A program made the position numbers and the translations under genes. Below are positions 6,131-14,292 of a stretch of 22,869 nt of DNA, in pieces. The notes under the pieces are model-generated. The model had not been told where the DNA came from, ran no database searches, and worked only from the letters and a program-made list of their open reading frames with translations. Origin of the DNA: a virus. Location of the stretch: positions 1 to 22,869 of the IMG/VR virus record IMGVR_UViG_3300037584_002589. One strand, 5' to 3'. Every line of letters starts with the position of its first letter. The first letter of the stretch is position 1.

Positions 6131-8343
6131 TAAAAATTCAGTTATATGTTGAGCAAACTTCTGGTAGTAAGGATTTCGTTAAATTAGATTTATTTGACGA
6201 TGAATCTATAACGCTTGTCTCTTCAATTCAAGATGCCAAAGACATTGCTAAAATATTCTCTGACTTCTCTAGAACATTCAAAATTCCTGCTAATAGTGTA
6301 AATAACAAATATTTTAAACACTTCTACAATCCAGATATTGATGGGTACGATGCTAACCTAAAAAGAGAAGCTAAAATATATTTAAATTACCAGCCATACA
6401 GAGAAGGATTTTTATATCTAGATTCTATAGAAATGAAAAATAACAAGGTATCTTCATATACAGTTATATTTTATGGTGGCTTAATAATTCTAAAAGATAA
6501 GATTAGAGATCACAAACTTTCATCTTTAGACATTTCAGCATATAATCACGATTACACTGCTAATCAAGTTAAGAATGGATTAGTCAACTCTTCTGCAATA
6601 TTATCTGCAAATGTAATATATCCACTTATCACCACTACAAAAAGATTGTACTACGATTCAGGATCAGGTGGAACTAATTATGATGGAAATTTACACTATG
6701 ACTCTTCAGACTCAACAAGAGGTTTAGCATACACTGACTTAAAACCAGCTATAAAGGTACAGAGAATATTGGATGCTATAGAAACAAGATTTAATATATC
6801 TTTTACTGGATTCTTTGACACTACTCCAATGACCAATTTGTATATGTGGCTTTCAAGAGAAAAAAATGACATCATAGAATATGAAGGAATAGAAGAAGAA
6901 ACAGAAAAAGTAATAAGACTAGACGATTCCTTTTTTACAGCAGATTCCTTTACCGATACTCAGCTACAAATATCGCCTAGTGGTAAATGGAATTTTTCTG
7001 CTTTTGGTTTACAGAATCATGATTACAAATCGGTTTTAACTCTCACTAATATTACTCTTACAAACGGAAATAGTGCTGCTTCTGTGATTATTACACTAAG
7101 AATAGTAGACACTAATACAGGTCAAGTTTTTGCTTCTAAACAAGTTTCTGGTGCTACAAGTCAAACGCTTGACACTGGATTTATATATGCATATAACTAC
7201 TCAAGAAGATATAATATGGTTTGGGAAGTTATATCTGACACTGCAATTAAATTTAACGCTACAGTAAAAGTAGCTAGACATGCAAGGCTAGGAGCAGAAG
7301 AGCAATCTGCTACATACACTATAAGTGGAGGTAGTTTAATTCAAACAGCAGAAACCTTTGATATAGGAAAACATTTTCCAGATATGAAAGTAATAGATTT
7401 TCTATCTGGTCTTTTTAGGATGTTTAATCTTACTGCATTTGTTCAGCAACCAGTTGCTTCAACTCCTGTAATAGAAGTGAGAACTCTAGACGACTTTTAT
7501 GCTGATGCAGTAAATAATATGAGTAAGGGAACTATTGATATTACAGATTTTGTAGATGTAGATTCTCATACAATATCACCTGCAAGACCATTTACTAAAG
7601 TTTCTTTTGAATATGAAGAAACAGATACAGTTTTAATGGCACAGCATCTAGCTAAATTTGATAAGGTGTTTGGCAATAGTTTTTACGAAGAGCTGGACTA
7701 TTCGGATATTGGTCAAAATTATGAGATTAAATTACCATTTTCTCATTTAAAATATGAGAGACTATATGATAAAGCTGACAATTCAGTAACCGACATACAA
7801 TGGGGGTATGCGGCAGGAGGTAGTTTCAAGCATGAAGCTCTCACACCTCCAAAGGGAAATTATGATTCTGTAAACATAAAACCACTTTTATTTTATGGTA
7901 TACATCAAACTATAACAAATGGTGAAAATATAAGCTGGATTTCTGGTCATGATCAAATAACATCATATTGGCGACCCAGTAATAGTAATGAAGAAGGAAG
8001 TGTGTCCACTGCTCCTGCCCATAATCTAAATTTTGATAGTGAGTTTGACGAATGGAACAGGATTGATTATGCAGACTTTGCTACTGATGGAACAGTTAGT
8101 GATAATTCTTTGTTTCTGACATACTATAGAAACTATATATTGAGTCTTTTTAGCGACAAAAAAAGATTATATAAATTTAAATGTTTTTTACCAGCTAAAA
8201 CACTCACTCAATATAAGCTAAACGATCAGTTTAAAATAGGCGATAAACTATATAGAATAAACTCTATTAAAACTAACCTTAATACTGGAGCATCAGAACT
8301 TGAATTGTTGAATCTAATACCTGACATAGATACAATAATATGA
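6127..8343 (+). CDS. large tail tip / hub-like structural protein (738 aa)
   Basis: A 738-residue protein, the largest of the tail block apart from the adhesin. Residues about 35-130 form a recognisable domain with FSDFSRTFKIPA, a YNPDIDGYDA segment, REAKIYLNY and GFLYLDSIEMK, continuing to SYTVIFYGG. The C-terminus (about 690-735) has YKFKCFLPAKTL, LNDQFKIGDKLYRINS and an ASELELLNL ending. Both ends resemble a structural family in flavobacterial phages; the arrangement recalls hub proteins at the tail tip that organise receptor-binding proteins, but I cannot confirm the fold. The start overlaps the previous stop and the end overlaps a 48-aa gene (ATGA at both joints). No enzymatic motif was seen. 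Confidence 0.5.
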   Translation: MIKIQLYVEQTSGSKDFVKLDLFDDESITLVSSIQDAKDIAKIFSDFSRTFKIPANSVNNKYFKHFYNPDIDGYDANLKREAKIYLNYQPYREGFLYLDSIEMKNNKVSSYTVIFYGGLIILKDKIRDHKLSSLDISAYNHDYTANQVKNGLVNSSAILSANVIYPLITTTKRLYYDSGSGGTNYDGNLHYDSSDSTRGLAYTDLKPAIKVQRILDAIETRFNISFTGFFDTTPMTNLYMWLSREKNDIIEYEGIEEETEKVIRLDDSFFTADSFTDTQLQISPSGKWNFSAFGLQNHDYKSVLTLTNITLTNGNSAASVIITLRIVDTNTGQVFASKQVSGATSQTLDTGFIYAYNYSRRYNMVWEVISDTAIKFNATVKVARHARLGAEEQSATYTISGGSLIQTAETFDIGKHFPDMKVIDFLSGLFRMFNLTAFVQQPVASTPVIEVRTLDDFYADAVNNMSKGTIDITDFVDVDSHTISPARPFTKVSFEYEETDTVLMAQHLAKFDKVFGNSFYEELDYSDIGQNYEIKLPFSHLKYERLYDKADNSVTDIQWGYAAGGSFKHEALTPPKGNYDSVNIKPLLFYGIHQTITNGENISWISGHDQITSYWRPSNSNEEGSVSTAPAHNLNFDSEFDEWNRIDYADFATDGTVSDNSLFLTYYRNYILSLFSDKKRLYKFKCFLPAKTLTQYKLNDQFKIGDKLYRINSIKTNLNTGASELELLNLIPDIDTII

Positions 8344-8486
8344 TAAAGAATATAATAAATTTACTTAACTGCGGTCAATGGTATGGTATATCAGAAAATA
8401 TTGATATTGCAAAAGGTAAATATAAAGCTGTAGGCAATTGGAGGGAACTTAAAGAACAATTAAAAAGACAATATCATGGCAAGTAA
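8340..8486 (+). CDS. small conserved protein upstream of the tape measure gene (48 aa)
   Basis: Starts in an ATGA overlap with the preceding hub-like gene and ends 11 bases inside the tape measure gene, so both joints are typical of coupled phage genes. The 48 residues begin MIKNIINLLNCGQWYGI and continue through an IAKGKYKAVGNWRELKEQLK segment. Similar tiny genes immediately before tape measure genes occur in flavobacterial phages, as far as I recall. Function unknown; a tail assembly accessory role is inferred only from position. Confidence 0.6.
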   Translation: MIKNIINLLNCGQWYGISENIDIAKGKYKAVGNWRELKEQLKRQYHGK

Positions 8487-10437
8487 GAAGATAATGGTTG
8501 ATATTATGGTGGTGGATAAAAATGCCACCAGAACCATAAACAAAACCGCTAAAGCTGTAGATGGGTTATCTAAATCTCAAGATATATTAAACACAAGAAC
8601 CAAGACAGGTAAAGCAACGTCTGGTGTAAATAATGCGATACTTTTAGAAACCTCTAGATTAGCTTCTGATGCATCTTTTGGTTTGCAAGGTATGGCTAAC
8701 AACATAGGACAAATTGCATCTTTGTTTCAGATTTCAGCAAAAAACTCTGGTGGTTTTATAAATGCTATTAAAGACGTAGGTCGTTCTATAATGGGGGTAG
8801 GTGGTGTAATGATTGCTTTACAGTTGTTTATTTCTTTTTTACCTAAACTTGTAAAAAGACTTAAAGAATCTAAAGCAGCAGCAGACCCAGTATCTGATGC
8901 TTTCTCCAACATGAAAGACAAAGTAGATGATACATCTAGTAGGTTTGAAACTTATATAGCTGTTTTAGAATCATCAACTACAAGCGATAACCAAAAGGAG
9001 ATTGCAATTAAAAGGCTCAACAAAGAATTTCCTGACTACATAAAAAGTTTAGATGATTCATCATTATCTCTTGAAGATGTTAAAAACATGACCGAAGATG
9101 CCGCTAAAGCAAATGATGACTATAGAGATTCTATTATAAAATTAGCAATGTCACAAGCTGCTCAGGGTAAAATCACAGAATTAGCAGGAGAGATATTAGA
9201 AAAACAAGTACCAAGACAACGTGAACTATTAGATTTAGGACTTACAGAAGAGCAGTTGTTGAAACAGAAAGCAATATCTTCTTTTGACTTTATCGAAGTA
9301 GAAGAACTTGCAAGAGACAAAACAATACAAAGACTTAAGGGCGAAACAAAAGAACATAACGAATTTATAAAAAATAAGAAAGAACAAATAAAAGCTTTGC
9401 AAGAATTTATTATTCTTCAAGACCCAGATAGCTCAAACAATAAAGATAGACGAAAAAAGCTTAAAGAGTTTGAACAAGAAACTACTAGAACAACTCATGA
9501 GGAATTAATTAAAAGACAGACAATGCTTAAAGAAGCATTTGAAAACTTATTTGGTATACAAGTTATATCTAACGAAAAAATGTTAGAAGATAACATTGAT
9601 ACAGCAGATAAATTATTTAAAGTATTTTCCCACAGATTTAAGAAAAATCAGAAGAATCTTAGAGAGCAGTTAAAACAAATTATATCCACATTTAAACAAA
9701 ATTCTAAAGAACAAGCTGATTCTGTAAATAAGATGTTCTCTACTCTTGGCAAAACAACAGGTCAGCTTGGCAGCCTACAAAAATCATTTCATGATGCTGA
9801 ACTTGCTAGAATAAGAGAGAGGAAGAATGTCATATTAAATAATGATAAAATTACTGCATCAGAAAAAGAAGCTCAGATTAAGAAATTAGAAAAGCTTGAA
9901 AAGGCAGCAGAAATAAGAAAAATCAAAGCAGAGAGAGACTTTTTCACAGCTCAACAAGCTTTACTAATTGCCCAAGAAGTCATGAGAGTGAAGTTTCATG
10001 TTTTAGAGCAGGTTAGAATGGCAAAACTAACTGCCGTTTCTGGTCAACACACATTAACCCAAGTTGCAGTAGAAGGTTCTGCACAAGCAGCAAAGGCTTC
10101 TATGTCTATAGGAGAATTTGTCGCACAACTTGGTCCGTTAGGTATTGCGGCATTTGCTGCTAGTATAGGAGGTATAATAGCTAGTATTATTTCTGCAAGA
10201 AAAAAAGCTCAAGCTCAAATATCAGCTCTAACTGGAGCTTCTAGCTCTTCATCGAGTGGAGGAACAGGCGGAACAATAAATGCACCAGATTTCAATATAG
10301 TAGGAGCTTCTCAGACTTCACAACTTGGTAGAGTATTAGCACAAAATCAAGAAGCAATAAAAGTAAATTTAGTATATGATGATTTAGTAAATTTTGGCAA
10401 TAAAGCAGATAGAACAACAAATGTAGCAGCAATATGA
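8476..10437 (+). CDS. tape measure protein (653 aa)
   Basis: This protein spans the tail lumen, sets tail length and takes part in DNA delivery. Evidence: Lys-rich helical protein; a hydrophobic segment at about 104-125 (SIMGVGGVMIALQLFISFLP); long charged helical or coiled-coil stretches at about 270-500 rich in K, E and Q; a second hydrophobic stretch at about 550-575 (LGIAAFAASIGGIIASII); and a Ser/Gly linker (about 585-600) before a conserved-looking C-terminal tail (FNIVGAS…). At 653 residues it is short for the class and, at the usual ~1.5 Å per residue, predicts a tail of roughly 100 nm. It is unusual here in lying upstream of the head genes. The end overlaps the protease gene (ATGA). 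Confidence 0.8.
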   Translation: MASKKIMVDIMVVDKNATRTINKTAKAVDGLSKSQDILNTRTKTGKATSGVNNAILLETSRLASDASFGLQGMANNIGQIASLFQISAKNSGGFINAIKDVGRSIMGVGGVMIALQLFISFLPKLVKRLKESKAAADPVSDAFSNMKDKVDDTSSRFETYIAVLESSTTSDNQKEIAIKRLNKEFPDYIKSLDDSSLSLEDVKNMTEDAAKANDDYRDSIIKLAMSQAAQGKITELAGEILEKQVPRQRELLDLGLTEEQLLKQKAISSFDFIEVEELARDKTIQRLKGETKEHNEFIKNKKEQIKALQEFIILQDPDSSNNKDRRKKLKEFEQETTRTTHEELIKRQTMLKEAFENLFGIQVISNEKMLEDNIDTADKLFKVFSHRFKKNQKNLREQLKQIISTFKQNSKEQADSVNKMFSTLGKTTGQLGSLQKSFHDAELARIRERKNVILNNDKITASEKEAQIKKLEKLEKAAEIRKIKAERDFFTAQQALLIAQEVMRVKFHVLEQVRMAKLTAVSGQHTLTQVAVEGSAQAAKASMSIGEFVAQLGPLGIAAFAASIGGIIASIISARKKAQAQISALTGASSSSSSGGTGGTINAPDFNIVGASQTSQLGRVLAQNQEAIKVNLVYDDLVNFGNKADRTTNVAAI

Positions 10438-11942
10438 AAATAATAGAATTACTTATAGACGAAGAAGCAATGCTTTCAGGCATTGAAGCTATTTCGATAG
10501 TGGACAAACCAGCTATAGAGGAAAACTTTATAGCTCTTAACAAACAACCTAAGCTAAAACTTGCAGAGGTAGATAAAGAGAAGCGTATTCTTATGGGGGC
10601 TGCTTTAGTTCCTGACAGAAACATCTACAGAAAAGAAGGTGAAGATGAGTTTTATATTTATTTCTCTAGTGACACTGTAAGAAAAGCTAGTGAGTTATTT
10701 TTAATGAGAGGTAATCAAAACAAGTCTACCTTAGAACATCAAGCTGACCTCCATGGTTTATCAGTTGTAGAAAGTTGGATTGTAGAGGATGAAACCCATG
10801 ACAAAACTAGAAAGTATGATCTAGATATGCCAGTAGGAACATGGATGGTCTCTATGAAGGTTAACAATGAAGAGGTGTGGGAAAAGTATGTTAAAACTGG
10901 ACTTGTAAAAGGATTCTCTATAGAAGGTTATTTCACTGATAAGATAAATATGTCTGAGATTAGAAATGATATTCAAGAGACTTATGCCAAAGAAATATTA
11001 TTAGAGATACAGGATTTTATAGTATCAAAGAAATATAAATTAGCAACTTATAACGATTATCCAAAAGCAGTTGTAAATAATGCAAAAAGAGTATTAGAAT
11101 TTGTAGATCAAAATGGTTGGGGTTCTTGCGGAACACCTGTAGGAAAACGCAGAGCATCGATGTTGGCAACAAAATCTAATCTATCGGTATCAACGATAAA
11201 AAGGATGAGAAGCTTTCTTCTTAGACATGCAAAAGACTTAGAGGTGTCTACATCATATAGAGATGGTTGTGGAAAACTTATGTATGATGCATGGGGTGGA
11301 AAAGCAGGGCTTAGATGGGCAGAATCAAAACTAAAAGAGCTAGGGGAGATAGATTTAATTACACAAGTAATAGATGAAAAAATAGCCATCATTGATGATA
11401 GAGCAGCTTATTCTACCAAAGAAATGGCTATTGAAAAAGCCAAGGATATGGGATGCGATGGATTTCATGTTCATGTATTAGACGATAAAGAGTGGTTTAT
11501 GCCATGTGAGAAGCACAAACTTGCTAAAGTTGGCAAAAGAGGTGGGATTGTAAAAAGTCCAAAAGCACCAAAATCTGGCACACCTAATCCTAATCCCAAA
11601 GGTAAAGGTACAGCTAGAGGAACAGCAAAAGGTAAAACTGGTGCTAAAGTATCTGCAAGAGACAGAGCAACATTAAAAAATAAATCTGATGAATTTAATA
11701 AGAAATATAAAAGTAAATTGGGGTATGGTGTCACTACTGGTGTCCTTGCTTCTGTTTATCAGCGTGGGCTTGGAGCTTACAATACATCTCGTAGCCCAAA
11801 AGTTCGTTCAGCTAGTCAGTGGGCTTTTGCAAGGGTTAATGCCTTTCTCTACTTAGTAAAGAATGGTAGACCACAAAACGCAAAATATACTACCGACAAC
11901 GATCTACTTCCGAAGAAACATCCTAAATCTAGAAGAGCATGA
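10434..11942 (+). CDS. XkdF-like prohead protease fused to additional phage domains
   Basis: A 502-residue multidomain protein. Residues 1-170 match the XkdF-like prohead protease pattern: SIVDKPAIEENF (21-32), GAALVPDRNIYR (55-66), YIYFS, STLEHQ (98-103), WIVED, and GTWMVSMKV…GLVKGFSIEG. Candidate catalytic residues are His102 and Ser162. Residues about 203-300 form a domain known to me from many phage proteins (TYNDYPKAVVNNAKR, VGKRRASMLA, STIKRMRSFLLRH, MYDAWGGKAGLRWA). Residues 325-360 are a small module with GFHVHVLDDKEWFMPC. A basic Pro/Gly/Thr-rich linker (about 362-405) leads to a C-terminal module resembling DUF5824 (VYQRGLGAYN, WAFARVNAFL, KYTTDNDLLPK). It precedes scaffold and capsid genes, as expected for a maturation protease. 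Roles of the appended domains are unknown. Confidence 0.8.
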   Translation: MKIIELLIDEEAMLSGIEAISIVDKPAIEENFIALNKQPKLKLAEVDKEKRILMGAALVPDRNIYRKEGEDEFYIYFSSDTVRKASELFLMRGNQNKSTLEHQADLHGLSVVESWIVEDETHDKTRKYDLDMPVGTWMVSMKVNNEEVWEKYVKTGLVKGFSIEGYFTDKINMSEIRNDIQETYAKEILLEIQDFIVSKKYKLATYNDYPKAVVNNAKRVLEFVDQNGWGSCGTPVGKRRASMLATKSNLSVSTIKRMRSFLLRHAKDLEVSTSYRDGCGKLMYDAWGGKAGLRWAESKLKELGEIDLITQVIDEKIAIIDDRAAYSTKEMAIEKAKDMGCDGFHVHVLDDKEWFMPCEKHKLAKVGKRGGIVKSPKAPKSGTPNPNPKGKGTARGTAKGKTGAKVSARDRATLKNKSDEFNKKYKSKLGYGVTTGVLASVYQRGLGAYNTSRSPKVRSASQWAFARVNAFLYLVKNGRPQNAKYTTDNDLLPKKHPKSRRA

Positions 11943-12103
11943 ATTACTTTAGAAGAAGAATAAACAAATTTAGAAACAAATTTACCCATAGCAGGACATC
12001 TCCAGACAATGATAGAAGGGGATGTCTTTGCCCAGATGGAAGGTCTTACCATAGAGATTGTTGCGATGGAAGCCTTCAAGCTCAGGGTATTGGAAAAGTA
12101 TAA
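11939..12103 (+). CDS. small Cys-rich conserved phage protein (54 aa)
   Basis: Starts in an ATGA overlap with the protease fusion and ends at TAA, 49 bases before the scaffold ATG. The 54 residues have a very basic N-terminal half (MNYFRRRINKFRNKF) and a conserved-looking C-terminal half: CLCPDGRSYHRDCCDGSLQA (about 29-48) followed by QGIGKV. Four Cys (29, 31, 41, 42) could bind a metal. I recall the same C-x-CPDG…CCDGS…AQGIG signature in small proteins of Bacteroidetes phages, always in structural regions. A competing open frame through this stretch is a 5' extension of the scaffold frame and lacks these motifs. Confidence 0.75.
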   Translation: MNYFRRRINKFRNKFTHSRTSPDNDRRGCLCPDGRSYHRDCCDGSLQAQGIGKV

Positions 12104-12152
12104 AAGGCAACAAAAATTTAATAGTAGGTTTATTAGTTATAAAATTTTAAGC

Positions 12153-12641
12153 ATGGAAAATAATTCAACAACAATTCTAAATGAGATACTTGAAAAACTA
12201 AGTGTTCTCACTAAAGAAGATGAAATGGCACAAGGTATTGAAAACGAAGATGTCGTTTCTGAAAAAGTAGAAGCATCTTCACAAGAGCTTTCTACTGATC
12301 TTAAAGACGAAGATGAAGCTCCTGCTCCTACTCCAGAACCAGTTGAAGCTGAAGAAGCTCCTGACGTAAAGACTTATGTTACAATGGATGCTTTTAATGA
12401 AGTTACAACAGGTTTAAAAGCAGAGATAGAAGCAATCAAGCAAAAAATGATGGCTGAAGTAGATAAATACAAAAGCCAGAAAGAAGAATTATCTAAAGAA
12501 GTAGAAAAGCTTTCAGCAGAACCAGCAGCAGAGCCTATTAAGCACAGCCCTGAGTCTGAATCTAAAAAGCTAGACCTAAACCTAGGTAATAACAGACCGC
12601 AAACTACTCTTGATAGGGTTATGCAAAGAATTTCTAAATAA
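12153..12641 (+). CDS. scaffolding-like acidic coiled-coil protein (162 aa)
   Basis: 162 residues beginning MENNSTTILNEILEKLSVLT. The frame is open upstream to 12009, but that part overlaps the Cys-rich gene and looks non-coding, so the ATG at 12153 was chosen. The N-terminal 65 residues are strongly acidic with a Pro/Glu-rich stretch (APAPTPEPVEAEEAP); residues about 72-120 form an amphipathic helix (VTMDAFNEVTTGLKAEIEAI… KEVEKLS), probably a coiled coil; the C-terminus (TTLDRVMQRISK) is basic. Position between protease and major capsid gene plus composition fit a capsid scaffold that is removed by the protease. It could also be a protein of another assembly role. No catalytic motif seen. 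Confidence 0.65.
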   Translation: MENNSTTILNEILEKLSVLTKEDEMAQGIENEDVVSEKVEASSQELSTDLKDEDEAPAPTPEPVEAEEAPDVKTYVTMDAFNEVTTGLKAEIEAIKQKMMAEVDKYKSQKEELSKEVEKLSAEPAAEPIKHSPESESKKLDLNLGNNRPQTTLDRVMQRISK

Positions 12642-12654
12642 TAAATTATAAAAA

Positions 12655-13578
12655 ATGGCAACAACAACATCAATCACATCAACTTACGCTGGAGAGTTTG
12701 CTGGTAAATACATATCGGCTGCACTTTTAAGCGGAGACACTTTGGCTAATGATCTAATCACCATTAAGCCTAATGTAAAATTCAAAGAAGTGTTAAAGAA
12801 AGTAGCAACTGATGACATCGTAAAAGATGCAACTTGTGACTACACAGACACTAGCACAATCACTTTGACTGAAAGAATCTTACAGCCAGAAGAATTTCAA
12901 GTAAATTTAACTGTATGTAAAAAAGACTTTATCTCAGATTGGGAAGCAGTATCTATGGGCTTTTCAGCATACTCAAATTTACCTGAAAACTTCACTGATT
13001 TTCTTTTAGCTCATGTAGCTGATAAAGTAGCACAAAGAGTGGAAACAAACATTTGGAATGGTGCTAACGGAACTACTGGACAGTTTGACGGATTCAAGCA
13101 AACTTTAGCATCAGATTCAGATGTAGTAGACGTTACTGCTACCGATGTAACTGCTGCAAATGCTATTGCTCAGATCGGAGCTGTAGCAGATGCAATTCCT
13201 TCTACAGTATATGGAAAAGAAGATTTATTTATCTATGTAGCTTCTAACGTATACAGAGCTTATGTAAGAGCCTTAGGAGGATTTTCTAGTAACATTGGAG
13301 CTGCTGGTACTGACAACAAAGGTACTCAATGGTTCAACGGAGGCAACCTTACTTTCGATGGAATCAATGTAGTTTTAGCGAAAGGTTTACCAACTAATAT
13401 TATGGTAGCAGCTCAAAAGAGCAACCTATTCTTTGGAACTGGACTATTATCTGATCATAACGAAGTTAAAGTCATCGATATGGCAGATGTAGATGGATCA
13501 CAAAACGTAAGAGTAGTAATGCGTTTTACTGCTGGTATCCAGCATGGTATTGGAAGCGAAATTGTACTTTATACATAA
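12655..13578 (+). CDS. major capsid protein (HK97-fold candidate)
   Basis: A 307-residue protein with ordinary soluble composition, balanced helix and strand, no transmembrane segment. The position, right after protease and scaffold and followed by its own terminator, is characteristic of the main shell protein. Internal features are compatible with an HK97-like fold: an N-terminal arm (to about 45), a strand-rich segment with TITLTERILQPEEFQVNL (about 69-86), a helix around FTDFLLAHVADKVAQRVETN (about 112-131, spine-helix-like) and a C-terminal strand set (VRVVMRFTAGIQHG). The start uses an 'ATAAAAAATGG' leader without Shine-Dalgarno. Shell assembly would use the scaffold and protease upstream and the portal downstream. 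Confidence 0.85.
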   Translation: MATTTSITSTYAGEFAGKYISAALLSGDTLANDLITIKPNVKFKEVLKKVATDDIVKDATCDYTDTSTITLTERILQPEEFQVNLTVCKKDFISDWEAVSMGFSAYSNLPENFTDFLLAHVADKVAQRVETNIWNGANGTTGQFDGFKQTLASDSDVVDVTATDVTAANAIAQIGAVADAIPSTVYGKEDLFIYVASNVYRAYVRALGGFSSNIGAAGTDNKGTQWFNGGNLTFDGINVVLAKGLPTNIMVAAQKSNLFFGTGLLSDHNEVKVIDMADVDGSQNVRVVMRFTAGIQHGIGSEIVLYT

Positions 13579-13601
13579 GATAGCTTTCTAAATTATATAA
13601 G

Positions 13602-13635
13602 GGGTAGGTAAACATCTGTCTGCCTACCCTTTTTT
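13602..13635 (+). terminator. intrinsic terminator after the major capsid gene
   Basis: GGGTAGGTA (13602-13610) pairs with TGCCTACCC (13621-13629), 9 bp with one G-T pair, around a 10-base loop, followed by six T. It sits 23 bases after the capsid stop codon and only 24 bases before the next ATG, with no promoter visible between. Confidence 0.9.
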
Positions 13636-13659
13636 GTTAAACTTAAAATATTTAAAATT

Positions 13660-14208
13660 ATGTCATGTACTTTAACAGGGGGTAGACAAAAGCCATGTAA
13701 AGATGCTGTAGGAGGTATAAAAAAAATATATTTTGTAGATTTTGGAGGACTAAATGATATTACTACAAGTAATGATGAAGTGACTGATCTCAATGGTACA
13801 TTCAATTACCATAGATACGATGTCAAAGGAAATTCATCACTAGAAACAAATATCAATACGTCTTTAGAGAATGGCACAACATTCTTTGAGCAGAATCTAT
13901 CAGTCTCTTTACATAAACTCACCAAAGAAGATAACAAAGAGCTAAAGCTTATTGCTTTCGGTAGACCACATATAGTTGTACAAACTTTTGACGATAAATT
14001 CCTATTAGTTGGGATGCAGCATGGTGCTGAAGTCACAGGCGGAACTATGGTAACTGGAACAGCGATGGGAGATATGCAAGGCTATACACTTGAGTTCACA
14101 GCAAATGAAACAACAATGCCTAACTTTATAAATGGAGGTCAAGACAACAATCCATTTGCAGGTTTAGGTTCAGCTACTGAAACTCAGTCTACTTTAAGAA
14201 CTCCATAA
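13660..14208 (+). CDS. probable major tail tube protein (182 aa)
   Basis: 182 residues starting MSCTLTGGRQKPCKDAVGG. The pattern C-x-L-x-x-G-x-x-x-x-C-K-D-A-x-G-G-I-K-x-x-Y-F at the N-terminus, a GTTFFEQNLSVSLHKL segment in the middle and a GAEVTGGTMVTGTAMGDMQGY stretch (about 122-142, described in shorter pieces: GAEVTGGT, AMGDMQGY) before LEFTANE resemble tail tube-type proteins of Bacteroidetes phages; β-rich with a single helix, as expected for tube subunits. Its isolation between two intrinsic terminators suggests high-level, independent dosage, again fitting an abundant virion protein. The tube would stack into the tail with the chaperone, terminator and tape measure encoded upstream. 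The alternative is a decoration or other abundant structural protein. Confidence 0.65.
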   Translation: MSCTLTGGRQKPCKDAVGGIKKIYFVDFGGLNDITTSNDEVTDLNGTFNYHRYDVKGNSSLETNINTSLENGTTFFEQNLSVSLHKLTKEDNKELKLIAFGRPHIVVQTFDDKFLLVGMQHGAEVTGGTMVTGTAMGDMQGYTLEFTANETTMPNFINGGQDNNPFAGLGSATETQSTLRTP

Positions 14209-14231
14209 TAGGGAGATAGTTCGATCAAATC

Positions 14232-14256
14232 AGGGGAGGTATACTCCCCTTTTTTG
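14232..14256 (+). terminator. intrinsic terminator after the tail tube gene
   Basis: AGGGGAG (14232-14238) and CTCCCCT (14244-14250) form a perfect 7-bp stem with loop GTATA, followed by a T run to 14255. It lies 24 bases after the tube stop and 37 bases before the next ATG. A weak promoter-like TACTTTTA (14273-14280) follows, but without a well-placed TTTG partner. Confidence 0.9.
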
Positions 14257-14292
14257 TTTAAAAACAATTTCTTACTTTTAGGTTTATTATAT

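Noticed and set aside
12009-12152. Upstream extension of the scaffold frame
   Set aside because: It overlaps the Cys-rich gene at 11939-12103 in another frame, lacks motifs, and the ATG at 12153 gives a natural scaffold start.
9235-12673. Several minus-strand open frames of 60-110 codons (for example 11471-11734 and 12374-12673)
   Set aside because: All lie antisense to strongly supported genes and read as low-complexity hydrophobic or Ser/Leu-rich shadows; there is no sign of minus-strand transcription.
14257-14280. Promoter between the tube terminator and the 111-aa gene (TTTG at 14253, TACTTTTA at 14273)
   Set aside because: The spacing is 16 instead of about 19 bases, the last base of the downstream element differs, and the TTTG belongs to the terminator T run.
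14254-14292. TTG start extending the 111-aa gene upstream
   Set aside because: It would begin inside the T run of the terminator; the ATG at 14293 is a better start.
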